Positions 1-6,078 of a stretch of DNA of 7,865 bases are shown one piece after another. The notes beneath the pieces are model-generated. The model saw only the letters and a list, made by a program, of their open reading frames with translations, searched no databases and was not told the origin of the DNA. The DNA is from DASQPE01 sp964519805 (lineage in GTDB: Bacteria; Gemmatimonadota; Gemmatimonadetes; Gemmatimonadales; GWC2-71-9). Every line of letters starts with the position of its first letter. Positions within the stretch are counted from its first letter, which is position 1. Location of the stretch: positions 1-7,865 of the forward strand of contig CAZFKN010000127.1 in NCBI GenBank assembly GCA_964519805.1. The letters are read 5' to 3'. A program made the translations under genes and the position numbers.

Positions 1-450
1 GTCCACCAGGAGGGCCGAGCCCGACACGACACCGGCGCTGGGTCCGAGCAGCTTGGTCGCGACCACATAGCCGCCACCCCCGCTCGGGAACTCCTCGATG
101 ATCCGCCGGTAGCCGGCCGAGATGAGCAACACCGTGATCGCCATGAGCAGCGCGAGGCCGACGGCGAGGTAGGTGTGCGCCCCGAGCGCCTTGAAGGCTT
201 CCTCCGGCCCATAGGCGGAGGACGACAACCCGTCCGCCCCCAGGCCGACCCAGGCCAGGAACGGGATTAGGGACAGCCGATGAAAGAGGCGGTGGTCTTC
301 GAGATCGCGGGGCTTGCCGAAGAGGAAGCGCCGGCAACGGCGCAGGAGGGTATTCTCGTCCGCGCCGACTCCCGGTGCGACATCAGCCGGGAGGCTTGCC
401 CGCGGGGACGGCGAGTCGGATTTCGGTGCTTCAGATGGTAGCGGACTCAC
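1..450 (-). CDS. APC-superfamily permease (KimA/amino acid permease-like), N-terminal 150 residues; cut by the left window edge
   Basis: An inner-membrane transporter of the amino acid/polyamine/organocation superfamily. The reverse strand reads without a stop from GTG at 450 to the window edge. After a Pro/Ser-rich, charged cytoplasmic leader of about 60 residues comes FGKPRDLEDHRLFHRLS, then TM1 with GADGLSSSAYGPEEAF (about residues 75-90). TM2 follows (TYLAVGLALLMAITVLLI), then the loop YRRIIEEFPSGGGGYVV, and TM3 begins with VSGSALLVD. The SS.AYGPE and GGGGYVV motifs are shared, from memory, with the potassium importer KimA and with amino acid permeases of the same superfamily. The substrate cannot be chosen from this part. 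GTG 450 is the nearest standard start upstream of the conserved part; the only earlier one seen is TTG at 516, and the frame is closed by a TGA just above that. Neither has a clear Shine-Dalgarno sequence. The gene lies 137 nt downstream of the beta-barrel gene on the same strand. Confidence 0.85.
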   Translation of the reverse strand, partial: MSPLPSEAPKSDSPSPRASLPADVAPGVGADENTLLRRCRRFLFGKPRDLEDHRLFHRLSLIPFLAWVGLGADGLSSSAYGPEEAFKALGAHTYLAVGLALLMAITVLLISAGYRRIIEEFPSGGGGYVVATKLLGPSAGVVSGSALLVD

Positions 451-587
451 GGTGCTCGGGCGGACGCCGTTCAGGTGGGTCTGAAACCATCCCGACTCGT
501 CCGGGAATACTGCCAACGAACGCGGCGCCCGTCAGCCCCGGAGCCGCAATCTTGATGGAATCTTTACGCGGCTCACCGCCCGACCGG
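451..587. promoter_or_regulatory. Intergenic gap with inverted repeat around an 11-bp-spaced direct repeat; possible permease promoter region
   Basis: This 137-nt gap lies between the stop of the beta-barrel gene and the start of the permease gene, both on the minus strand. It holds a 7-bp inverted repeat, GAGCCGC at 541-547 and GCGGCTC at 568-574. The 20-nt spacer between the arms carries AATCTT at 548-553 and again at 559-564. No T-run follows the hairpin on either strand, so it does not look like an intrinsic terminator. I see no convincing -35/-10 pair. The AT-rich spacer stands out against its GC-rich surroundings and suggests a protein-binding site, but this is inference. Confidence 0.3.
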
Positions 588-1307
588 TCAGAAGCGGAAC
601 GCCACCCCCACCCCAAGCACCGGATACACCTTGGCGTACTTGCGGATGTCGTGCTGGGTCGTGTCCGCCTGGGCCTGGAGGTCCGTCGCCAGCTGGGAGC
701 CGGGCGCCGCGCCACTGGCCGCGAGCGTCACCGTGGGCTGGCCGATCATCGCGCCCAGGTCGAAGAAGAACGCCAGCGGGCCCTTCCTCGCGGGAGTTCC
801 GAAGCCCAGGCCGACGTACGGCCCAACGTCAGGATACTTCGCCTCACCGCTCAGGATGCCCACCTGGGCCGTGTTGTAGGTGTGCCCGTTGAGCGTGAAG
901 TTCCCCTGTGCGTCGGGCGTGCCCGTGCCGGAAACCGTGATCGGGTTGGTCATGACGCCGCCGGTCAGGTGGAAGCTGCCGCGCGCGCTGGGGAAGAAGT
1001 CGACGAGTCCGGTCACGGCCTTGAGCTTGAGCGAGGCGTCGTAGCTCACGTTGGACTTCGTCGCGGACGTGCTGAACTTGAAGTAGTTGCCGCCGACGCG
1101 AAACCCGAAGTGGTCGGTGACCAGCTTGCCGACTTCGAGGCCAAAGCCGAGCGTCGTAGAACGAAACGCGAGGGACACGTCCGCATGGCTCGCCGAAGCG
1201 CCTTGCTGTGCGCCGAGGGGAAGCGGTGCGGCGGCGGAGCGCACCGCCAGGGCCCCGGCCAGGACGAAAGCGACAACAACGTGTGCCCGACGTCTCGACG
1301 GCTGCAT
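588..1307 (-). CDS. Secreted outer-membrane beta-barrel protein, 239 residues
   Basis: A probable small outer-membrane beta-barrel. The N-terminus is a classical signal peptide: basic MQPSRRR, a hydrophobic stretch VVVAFVLAGALAV, then an alanine-rich c-region, with cleavage likely between about residues 27 and 35. The mature part is rich in alternating polar/hydrophobic strands with Gly and aromatic residues (FGFRVGGNYFKF, GSFHLTGGVMTN, VGPYVGLGFG, LAFFFDLGAMIG). It ends in VYPVLGVGVAFRF, and the final Phe with alternating hydrophobics fits a beta-signal read by the Bam complex. The pattern of PY.GLG.G, a DLG strand and a late YPV strand resembles, from memory, a widespread family annotated only as outer-membrane beta-barrel protein. 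Its ligand or role is unknown. The ATG start is fixed by a strong ribosome binding site and the signal peptide. It lies 165 nt downstream of kinase 1 on the same strand; cotranscription is possible but not shown. Confidence 0.88.
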   Translation of the reverse strand: MQPSRRRAHVVVAFVLAGALAVRSAAAPLPLGAQQGASASHADVSLAFRSTTLGFGLEVGKLVTDHFGFRVGGNYFKFSTSATKSNVSYDASLKLKAVTGLVDFFPSARGSFHLTGGVMTNPITVSGTGTPDAQGNFTLNGHTYNTAQVGILSGEAKYPDVGPYVGLGFGTPARKGPLAFFFDLGAMIGQPTVTLAASGAAPGSQLATDLQAQADTTQHDIRKYAKVYPVLGVGVAFRF

Positions 1308-1311
1308 GGTG

Positions 1312-1319
1312 TCCTCCCT
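1312..1319 (-). promoter_or_regulatory. Ribosome binding site of the beta-barrel gene
   Basis: The minus strand reads AGGGAGGACACCATG, a near-perfect Shine-Dalgarno sequence with its GGAGG core 5 nt before the ATG at 1307. It is the only strong ribosome binding site seen in the window. Both full-length kinase genes have GTG starts with weak sites, so the barrel protein is probably translated much more efficiently than the kinases. Confidence 0.8.
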
Positions 1320-1472
1320 GTGGGTACATCGGCCACTCGGCGGCGGCGACCCAAGTCCTCGCCCGGCGCGGTGTTCACAGGGCCTTGCGCGAAACGCATG
1401 CCGGGCTACGCCCGGGCGTCGGGGGCCCCAACGTCGACGTTTCCCGGGCGAACCGCGGCATCATGTTGCGAG
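1320..1472. other. Gap between kinase 1 and the beta-barrel gene, with two small palindromes
   Basis: This stretch follows the kinase 1 stop on the minus strand and precedes the ribosome binding site of the barrel gene. It holds a 6-bp stem with a 3-nt loop (CCGGGC-TAC-GCCCGG, 1401-1415) and a perfect 12-bp palindrome AACGTCGACGTT at 1430-1441. Neither is followed by a T-run, so intrinsic termination is not supported. The palindrome could be a binding site for a dimeric regulator upstream of the barrel gene. No clear promoter boxes are visible, and short GC-rich palindromes arise often by chance in such DNA. Confidence 0.3.
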
Positions 1473-3716
1473 CTACATGCCTCGCGGAAAGCCGATCCGC
1501 CGGTAGATCTCGGTCATCCGCGGATCGCTCTGAAGCAGGTGGAACGCGGGATAAGCCCTCGAGTAGAGGAGCACGCCGTCCCGCTCGTCGCATGCCTGAT
1601 GGAGCAGCGCGAACGCGTCCGCCAGCCGCCCGAGAGTGGCGGTCGTGAGCGCAAGGATGGTCTTCTGGACGTACTCCCGGCGGGCACGCGCGGTCAGCTC
1701 GTCGTGAATCGCGTGCGCGTCGTCGGTCTTGCCCAGCGCGTGGAAGCAGGCGGCCAGCGCCGCGAGCGTCACCGGCGCCCGACCCGACATCGCGGTGGCT
1801 GTTTCGAGGACGCCGATCGCTTCCTCGGTCCGGCCGAGGTAGTTGTAGGTCACGCCGAGATAGAGGAAGGGAACGTACATCGCGGGCGTGAGACCGCAGG
1901 CCTTGCGCAGGACTCCGATTGCCTCCTCGTGCCTTCCGGCCGAAATCAGGACCATGCCGAGTTGGGCCAGCGGGATCGCCGCCAGGGGATCGAGCTCGAC
2001 CGCGCGATGTGCCTGTGCCAGTCCCTCCTCGAACCGTCCTTCCACCAGAGCGAGGTGGATTCCCAGCCAATAACGGGCGGCGACGTAGCGCGAATTCAGC
2101 TCGATCGCCCGGCGTAAGTCCCGGGCGGCCCCGCGCCAGTCCCACTCGAAGGCCAGCTCGAGCGTTCCGGCGGCGCAATGCGCCTCCGCCAGCTCGGGCG
2201 CGAGCTCGAGCGCCCGGACGATCCCGGCGCGTGCCCTCGGCAATACCTGCGCTGCCGGTGCCAAGCCGTGAATCCCCAGCAGGGTCCAGGTGTCCGCGAG
2301 CCCCGCGTGGGCGGACGCGTAGTTCGGATCGAGGACGAGTGCCTGGCCGAAGCACTCGAGAGCCTTCTTCAGTCCCAGCCCTCGCTGGGTCCAGTGGTAC
2401 CGTCCCTTCAAGTACAGGTGATAGGCGTCGAGGCTTTGAGTCGGCGGGGTCACGAGCATGGTGCCGTCGCCGCCACCAAACGTCACCTGAAGCCGGTTCG
2501 CGATTGCCTTCGCGATCTCCTCCTGAATCGCGAACACGTCTGTCATCTCCCGGTCGTAGCGCTCGGACCAGAGGTGGTAGCCGTCGGCGACCTTGATCAG
2601 CTGGGCGGTGACGCGAAGGCGGGTTCCGGACTTCCGAACGCTGCCCTCCAGCACGGTGGCGACCTTGAGCTTCGCCCCGACCTCCGCGAGGTCGACCGCC
2701 CTCCCCCGGAACGCGAACGAAGAGGTCCGGGCGGCCACCCGAAGGCCCGGAAACCGGGTGAGCGCGTTGATGATCTCTTCGGCGATCCCGTCGCTGAAGT
2801 ATTCGGTCTCGGGGTCGGTGCTGAGATTGGCGAACGGCAGGACGGCGATCGACTCGTCCGGCACGTCGTCCGGACTCGAGGTCGTCTGGGCCCGGAGTGC
2901 GTGCGCGAACAGGGTGGCGGACGCGAAGCGGTCTGCCGGCGCTTTGGCGAGCGCCTTCAAGACGGCGCGCTCCAGTGCATCCGGCACCGTCGGGCGGACA
3001 CTCCGGATCGGCGGGGCGGCGTCGATCGAGTGGCGCGCCATTACCGCGCGGGGCGAATCGCCGCTAAACGGCGGCGAGCCCGCCAGCATCTCGTAGATCA
3101 GGCATGCCAGACTGTAGATGTCGGCGCGACCGTCGAGGCCGGGATCTCCCACCGCCTGCTCCGGGCTCATGTACGACGGCGTGCCGATCGCGACCCCGGT
3201 GGGCGTCAGGCGATCGACTTGTGCCTCGCTCACGGCGCGTGCGATCCCCAGGTCGGCGATCACCACGCGGCCCGCGACGAACATGACGTTCTCCGGCTTG
3301 ATGTCCCGGTGAATCACGCCCCGGCCGTGGGCGTAGGCGAGGGCCTCGGCGATTTCACACCCGATCCGCACGGCGTCCTCGATGGGGAGCTGGCGCTCGC
3401 GGTCCAACCGGTCGCGGAGGGTTCCGCCCTCGACATAAGGCATCACGTAGAACAGCCGGCCGCCGGCCTCCCCGGAATCGAAGAGGGGAAGAATGTGTGG
3501 GTGGGCGAGCCTCGCCGCGGTCTGGATCTCGAACAGGAAACGCTCGACGCCCAGCGCGGTAGCGAGCTCGGCGTGCAGGACCTTGATGGCGACCGGGCGG
3601 TGGTGCTTGACGTCGCGCGCGAGATAAACCGTCGCCATGCCCCCGCGGCCGAGCTGGCGCTCGAGCGCGTACCGATCCCTGAGGGCGTCACCCAAGGGCG
3701 AAAGGGCGTCGGCCAC
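1473..3716 (-). CDS. Kinase 1: soluble Hanks-type Ser/Thr kinase with TolB-like domain and TPR array, DLG variant (747 residues)
   Basis: Predicted cytoplasmic Ser/Thr protein kinase. The kinase domain (about residues 15-275) shows the Gly-rich loop LGRGGMATVY, lysine of VAIKVL (K45), alpha-C glutamate (E63), HRDIKPEN (catalytic D138) and GTPSYMSPE. The metal-binding motif is DLG (155-157), not DFG. A TolB-N/FlgO-like domain follows (about 289-410), with SIAVLPFANLS, YFSDGIAEEI, TVLEGSVRK and HLWSERYDR. TPR repeats then run to the end, opening with AYHLYLKGRYHW and closing with the DPRM..IYRRIGFP tail common in such proteins. No transmembrane helix is visible. The frame is open further upstream (GTG 3758, ATG 3902), but the ATG would overlap kinase 2. 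GTG 3716 gives an N-terminus and length matching kinase 2, so I chose it without a clear Shine-Dalgarno sequence. Substrates are unknown; TPRs suggest partner binding. Confidence 0.9.
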   Translation of the reverse strand: MADALSPLGDALRDRYALERQLGRGGMATVYLARDVKHHRPVAIKVLHAELATALGVERFLFEIQTAARLAHPHILPLFDSGEAGGRLFYVMPYVEGGTLRDRLDRERQLPIEDAVRIGCEIAEALAYAHGRGVIHRDIKPENVMFVAGRVVIADLGIARAVSEAQVDRLTPTGVAIGTPSYMSPEQAVGDPGLDGRADIYSLACLIYEMLAGSPPFSGDSPRAVMARHSIDAAPPIRSVRPTVPDALERAVLKALAKAPADRFASATLFAHALRAQTTSSPDDVPDESIAVLPFANLSTDPETEYFSDGIAEEIINALTRFPGLRVAARTSSFAFRGRAVDLAEVGAKLKVATVLEGSVRKSGTRLRVTAQLIKVADGYHLWSERYDREMTDVFAIQEEIAKAIANRLQVTFGGGDGTMLVTPPTQSLDAYHLYLKGRYHWTQRGLGLKKALECFGQALVLDPNYASAHAGLADTWTLLGIHGLAPAAQVLPRARAGIVRALELAPELAEAHCAAGTLELAFEWDWRGAARDLRRAIELNSRYVAARYWLGIHLALVEGRFEEGLAQAHRAVELDPLAAIPLAQLGMVLISAGRHEEAIGVLRKACGLTPAMYVPFLYLGVTYNYLGRTEEAIGVLETATAMSGRAPVTLAALAACFHALGKTDDAHAIHDELTARARREYVQKTILALTTATLGRLADAFALLHQACDERDGVLLYSRAYPAFHLLQSDPRMTEIYRRIGFPRGM

Positions 3717-3843
3717 GGATGCTCGCGGGTTGGTAGGAGCCGAAGGCTTTTCGACCACGGCGTTTATTGTTGCGACGCTTCGCCGGTAAGCTGTAGCTTG
3801 GTTCGGGAGAGCGTAAGGGAGCGTTGGTACGAGCGGAACCAAG
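3717..3843. promoter_or_regulatory. Divergent promoter region between kinases 1 and 2
   Basis: These 127 nt separate the chosen starts of the two kinases and must hold promoters for both. On the minus strand, TTACCG (3784-3789) and ATAAAC (3762-3767) are 16 nt apart and could be a weak -35/-10 pair for kinase 1; the AT-rich GTTTATTGTTG stretch supports melting there. On the plus strand, TTGCGA (3770-3775) and TAGCTT (3794-3799) are 18 nt apart and could serve kinase 2. The candidate elements overlap, so the two promoters may compete. The region also contains AAGCT-GT-AGCTT (3788-3799) and the longer inverted repeat described separately. All box assignments are weak matches judged by eye. Confidence 0.45.
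3797..3843. repeat. 8-bp perfect inverted repeat abutting the kinase 2 start codon
   Basis: CTTGGTTC at 3797-3804 is the exact reverse complement of GAACCAAG at 3836-3843, with 31 nt between the arms. The right arm ends at the base just before the GTG start at 3844. In an mRNA beginning at or before 3797, the arms could pair and place a stem directly against the start codon, hindering initiation. As DNA, the arms could be half-sites for a regulator. The left arm overlaps the small palindrome at 3788-3799. The pairing is seen directly; a function is inference. Confidence 0.4.
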
Positions 3844-6078
3844 GTGTCACAGGCGCCGGACGAGCTGAACCGGCTTCGCGCCGCGCTGGCCGGTCGGTAC
3901 ACGGTCGAGCGGGAGCTGGGCCGGGGCGGGATGGCAACCGTCTACCTGGCCGACGACCTGAAGCACGGCCGCAAGGTGGCCCTCAAGGTGCTTCGGGCAG
4001 AATTGGGCGCGCTGCTCGGCCCCGACCGGTTCGCCCGCGAGATCCAGATCGCCGCCGGGCTCAATCACCCGCACATCCTGCCGCTCTATGACTCCGGTAA
4101 CGCCGGCGGGCTCCTCTTCTACGTGATGCCCTATGTCCAGGGGGGCTCCCTCCGGCAGCGGCTCACCCGCGAGCGGCAGCTCGCGATCGACGACGCGCTC
4201 CGCCTCGCGCGCGAGGTCGCCTCCGCGCTGGATCATGCGCACGGTCGCGGCCTGGTCCACCGGGACGTCAAGCCGGAGAACATCCTGCTGCACGAGGGCG
4301 TGGCGATGGTGACGGACTTCGGCATCGCGCTGGTGGCGGACGCGGCGCCCAGCGACCGGCTCACCGCCACCGGCATGATGATCGGCACCCCGACCTACAT
4401 GAGCCCGGAGCAGTCCGCGGGTGACCCGACGGTGGACGCGCGAAGCGACGTCTACAGCCTGGCCTCGGTGCTCTATGAGCTGCTCGCGGGCGAGCCGCCG
4501 TACACCGGCCCCACGGCCCAGGTAGTGATCAGCAAGCGATTCACCGATCCGATCCCGCGAATTCGCCGGCTTCGGGCGACCGTGCCAGCCCCGGTGGAAG
4601 AGGCGCTGCTTCACGCGCTGGCACAGGTACCGGGCGACCGGTTCGCCTCGGCGGGTGCCTTCGCCGAGGCGCTGACCGCTCCGGCCGGCACGTCGCGGGC
4701 GGCGTCGGTGGCCGTGCTGCCGTTCTTGAACCTGAGCGCGGAACCGGAGAACGAGTTCTTCGCCGACGGGATCACGGAGGACGTGATCGCGCAACTATCG
4801 AAGATCCGCTCGCTCAAGGTGATCTCGCGGACCTCGGTGATGCCGTTTAGGAAGCGAGAGAAGAGCCTCCGCGAGATCGGCGCGACGCTCCAGGTGGCGA
4901 CCCTGCTCGAGGGCAGCGTGCGGCGGGTGGGCGACCGGGTACGGATCGTGGCCCAGCTCATCGACGCCGAGGCCGACCAGCACCTGTGGGCCGAAACGTA
5001 CGACCGGCAGCTCACCGACATCTTCGCCATCCAGAGCGACGTGGCGCTCCAGATCGCGTCCGCGCTCGAGGCCGAGCTGTCGCCCGAGGAGCGGAAGCGG
5101 ATCCATCGGGAGCCGACGAAGAACCTCGCGGCCTACCAGCTCTATCTCCAGGGACGGTACTGGTACAGTCGCTACAGCGAGGAGGGGTATCGGAGGGGGA
5201 TCGAGTACTTCCGCCGCGCGATCGCGGCCGACCCGGGCTACGCTCTGGCATACGCCGGGATGGCGCTGGCCTACGCGGAGTTCGCCGCGGGGCAGGGCGG
5301 CGGCGCGATGCACGAGAGCGAGGCTTACCGGGGCGCGATGGACGCGGTCACCCGCGCGCTCGAGCTCGACAGCGGGTTGGGCGAAGCGCACTCCGTGCTG
5401 GGCTTGCTCAAGTGCATCCACGACTTCGACTGGGCAGGGGCCGAGCGGGAGTTCAAGCTGGCGCTGGAGCTGAGCCCGGGCAGCGCGGACATCTACGACC
5501 ACTATGGCTGGCTCTGCGGCGCGCTCGAGCGGTATGACGAGGCGCTCGCGCTGGTGCGGCGGGCGCAGGAGCTGGACCCGATCACCCACCGCTCGGACGT
5601 CGCCACGACATTGCTTCGTGCGGGGCGGCCGCGCGAAGCGCTGGTCGAGGCGCTGCGCACCATCGAGTTCGAGCCGGGGTACGCCCGGGGACGCTCGACG
5701 CTCGGCTGGGCCTATATGAAGAACGGGAGGATGGCGGAGGGGGTGGCGGAGCTGGAGGCGGCCGTGGAGCTGTCCCCCGGGAACAGCCTCTACCTCGGGC
5801 AGCTAGGACAGGCGTACGCGCTCGCGGGGCAGACGGACAAGGCGCATGAGGTGTTGCGCCGGATGGAGGAGCAGGCGCGGGAGGGGTACGTGTCGCCCTA
5901 CCACCTGTCGTACGTCCACACCGGGCTCGGCGACTACGAGCGTGCCCTGGAGCTGCTGGAGCAGGCCTACGAGGAGCGCGCGGGGAGCGTCTACGGGATC
6001 AAGGGTTCGTACCTGTTCGAGCCCCTCCGCGGCCACCCTCGGTTCAAGGCGCTGCTCGCGAAGATCAACCTGAGCTAG
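3844..6078 (+). CDS. Kinase 2: soluble Hanks-type Ser/Thr kinase with TolB-like domain and TPR array (744 residues)
   Basis: Predicted cytoplasmic Ser/Thr protein kinase with a complete catalytic set: LGRGGMATVY loop, K48 (VALKVL), alpha-C E66, HRDVKPEN with D141, DFG at 158-160 and GTPTYMSPE ending at E189. The kinase domain covers about residues 19-280. A TolB-N/FlgO-like domain follows (about 288-410; SVAVLPFLNLS, EFFADGITED, TLLEGSVRR, HLWAETYDR). TPR repeats fill about 425-740, beginning with AYQLYLQGRYWY and closing with FEPLRGHPRFKALLAKI. No transmembrane segment is visible between modules. GTG 3844 is the first start after an in-frame TAA at 3814 and leaves the usual short leader before the kinase fold; its Shine-Dalgarno sequence is weak. 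It is a close paralogue of the divergent kinase 1: 31 of the first 45 kinase-domain residues match. Its stop shares CTAG with the convergent gene downstream. Activity looks intact; substrates are unknown. Confidence 0.94.
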   Translation: MSQAPDELNRLRAALAGRYTVERELGRGGMATVYLADDLKHGRKVALKVLRAELGALLGPDRFAREIQIAAGLNHPHILPLYDSGNAGGLLFYVMPYVQGGSLRQRLTRERQLAIDDALRLAREVASALDHAHGRGLVHRDVKPENILLHEGVAMVTDFGIALVADAAPSDRLTATGMMIGTPTYMSPEQSAGDPTVDARSDVYSLASVLYELLAGEPPYTGPTAQVVISKRFTDPIPRIRRLRATVPAPVEEALLHALAQVPGDRFASAGAFAEALTAPAGTSRAASVAVLPFLNLSAEPENEFFADGITEDVIAQLSKIRSLKVISRTSVMPFRKREKSLREIGATLQVATLLEGSVRRVGDRVRIVAQLIDAEADQHLWAETYDRQLTDIFAIQSDVALQIASALEAELSPEERKRIHREPTKNLAAYQLYLQGRYWYSRYSEEGYRRGIEYFRRAIAADPGYALAYAGMALAYAEFAAGQGGGAMHESEAYRGAMDAVTRALELDSGLGEAHSVLGLLKCIHDFDWAGAEREFKLALELSPGSADIYDHYGWLCGALERYDEALALVRRAQELDPITHRSDVATTLLRAGRPREALVEALRTIEFEPGYARGRSTLGWAYMKNGRMAEGVAELEAAVELSPGNSLYLGQLGQAYALAGQTDKAHEVLRRMEEQAREGYVSPYHLSYVHTGLGDYERALELLEQAYEERAGSVYGIKGSYLFEPLRGHPRFKALLAKINLS

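Noticed and set aside
1..450. Naming the permease kimA
   Set aside because: The motifs fit both the potassium importer and amino acid permeases of the superfamily, and only the first 150 residues are visible.
451..516. TTG at 516 as the start of the permease
   Set aside because: It has no ribosome binding site, adds residues without family resemblance, and is a rarer start codon than GTG 450.
1401..1415. Hairpin CCGGGC-TAC-GCCCGG as an intrinsic terminator of kinase 1
   Set aside because: The stem is only 6 bp and no T-run follows on the minus strand, so it does not meet the usual pattern.
375..2117. A 580-codon open frame on the plus strand, opposite the beta-barrel and kinase 1 genes
   Set aside because: Its translation is Arg/Gly-rich with no recognisable domain, and it crosses two well-supported minus-strand genes and the gap between them. 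Long antisense frames are usual in GC-rich DNA.
3717..3902. Longer N-terminus for kinase 1 starting at ATG 3902 or GTG 3758
   Set aside because: ATG 3902 would overlap the opposite-strand kinase 2 by 59 bp and add a leader with no family resemblance. GTG 3758 is possible but would add a Pro-rich leader absent from the paralogue and use the AT-rich promoter-like DNA. GTG 3716 matches kinase 2 in leader and total length.
2178..4091. A 637-codon open frame on the plus strand across kinase 1 into kinase 2
   Set aside because: The sequence has the typical look of an antisense shadow, with no domain signal, and it runs through the divergent promoter region into kinase 2 in the wrong frame.
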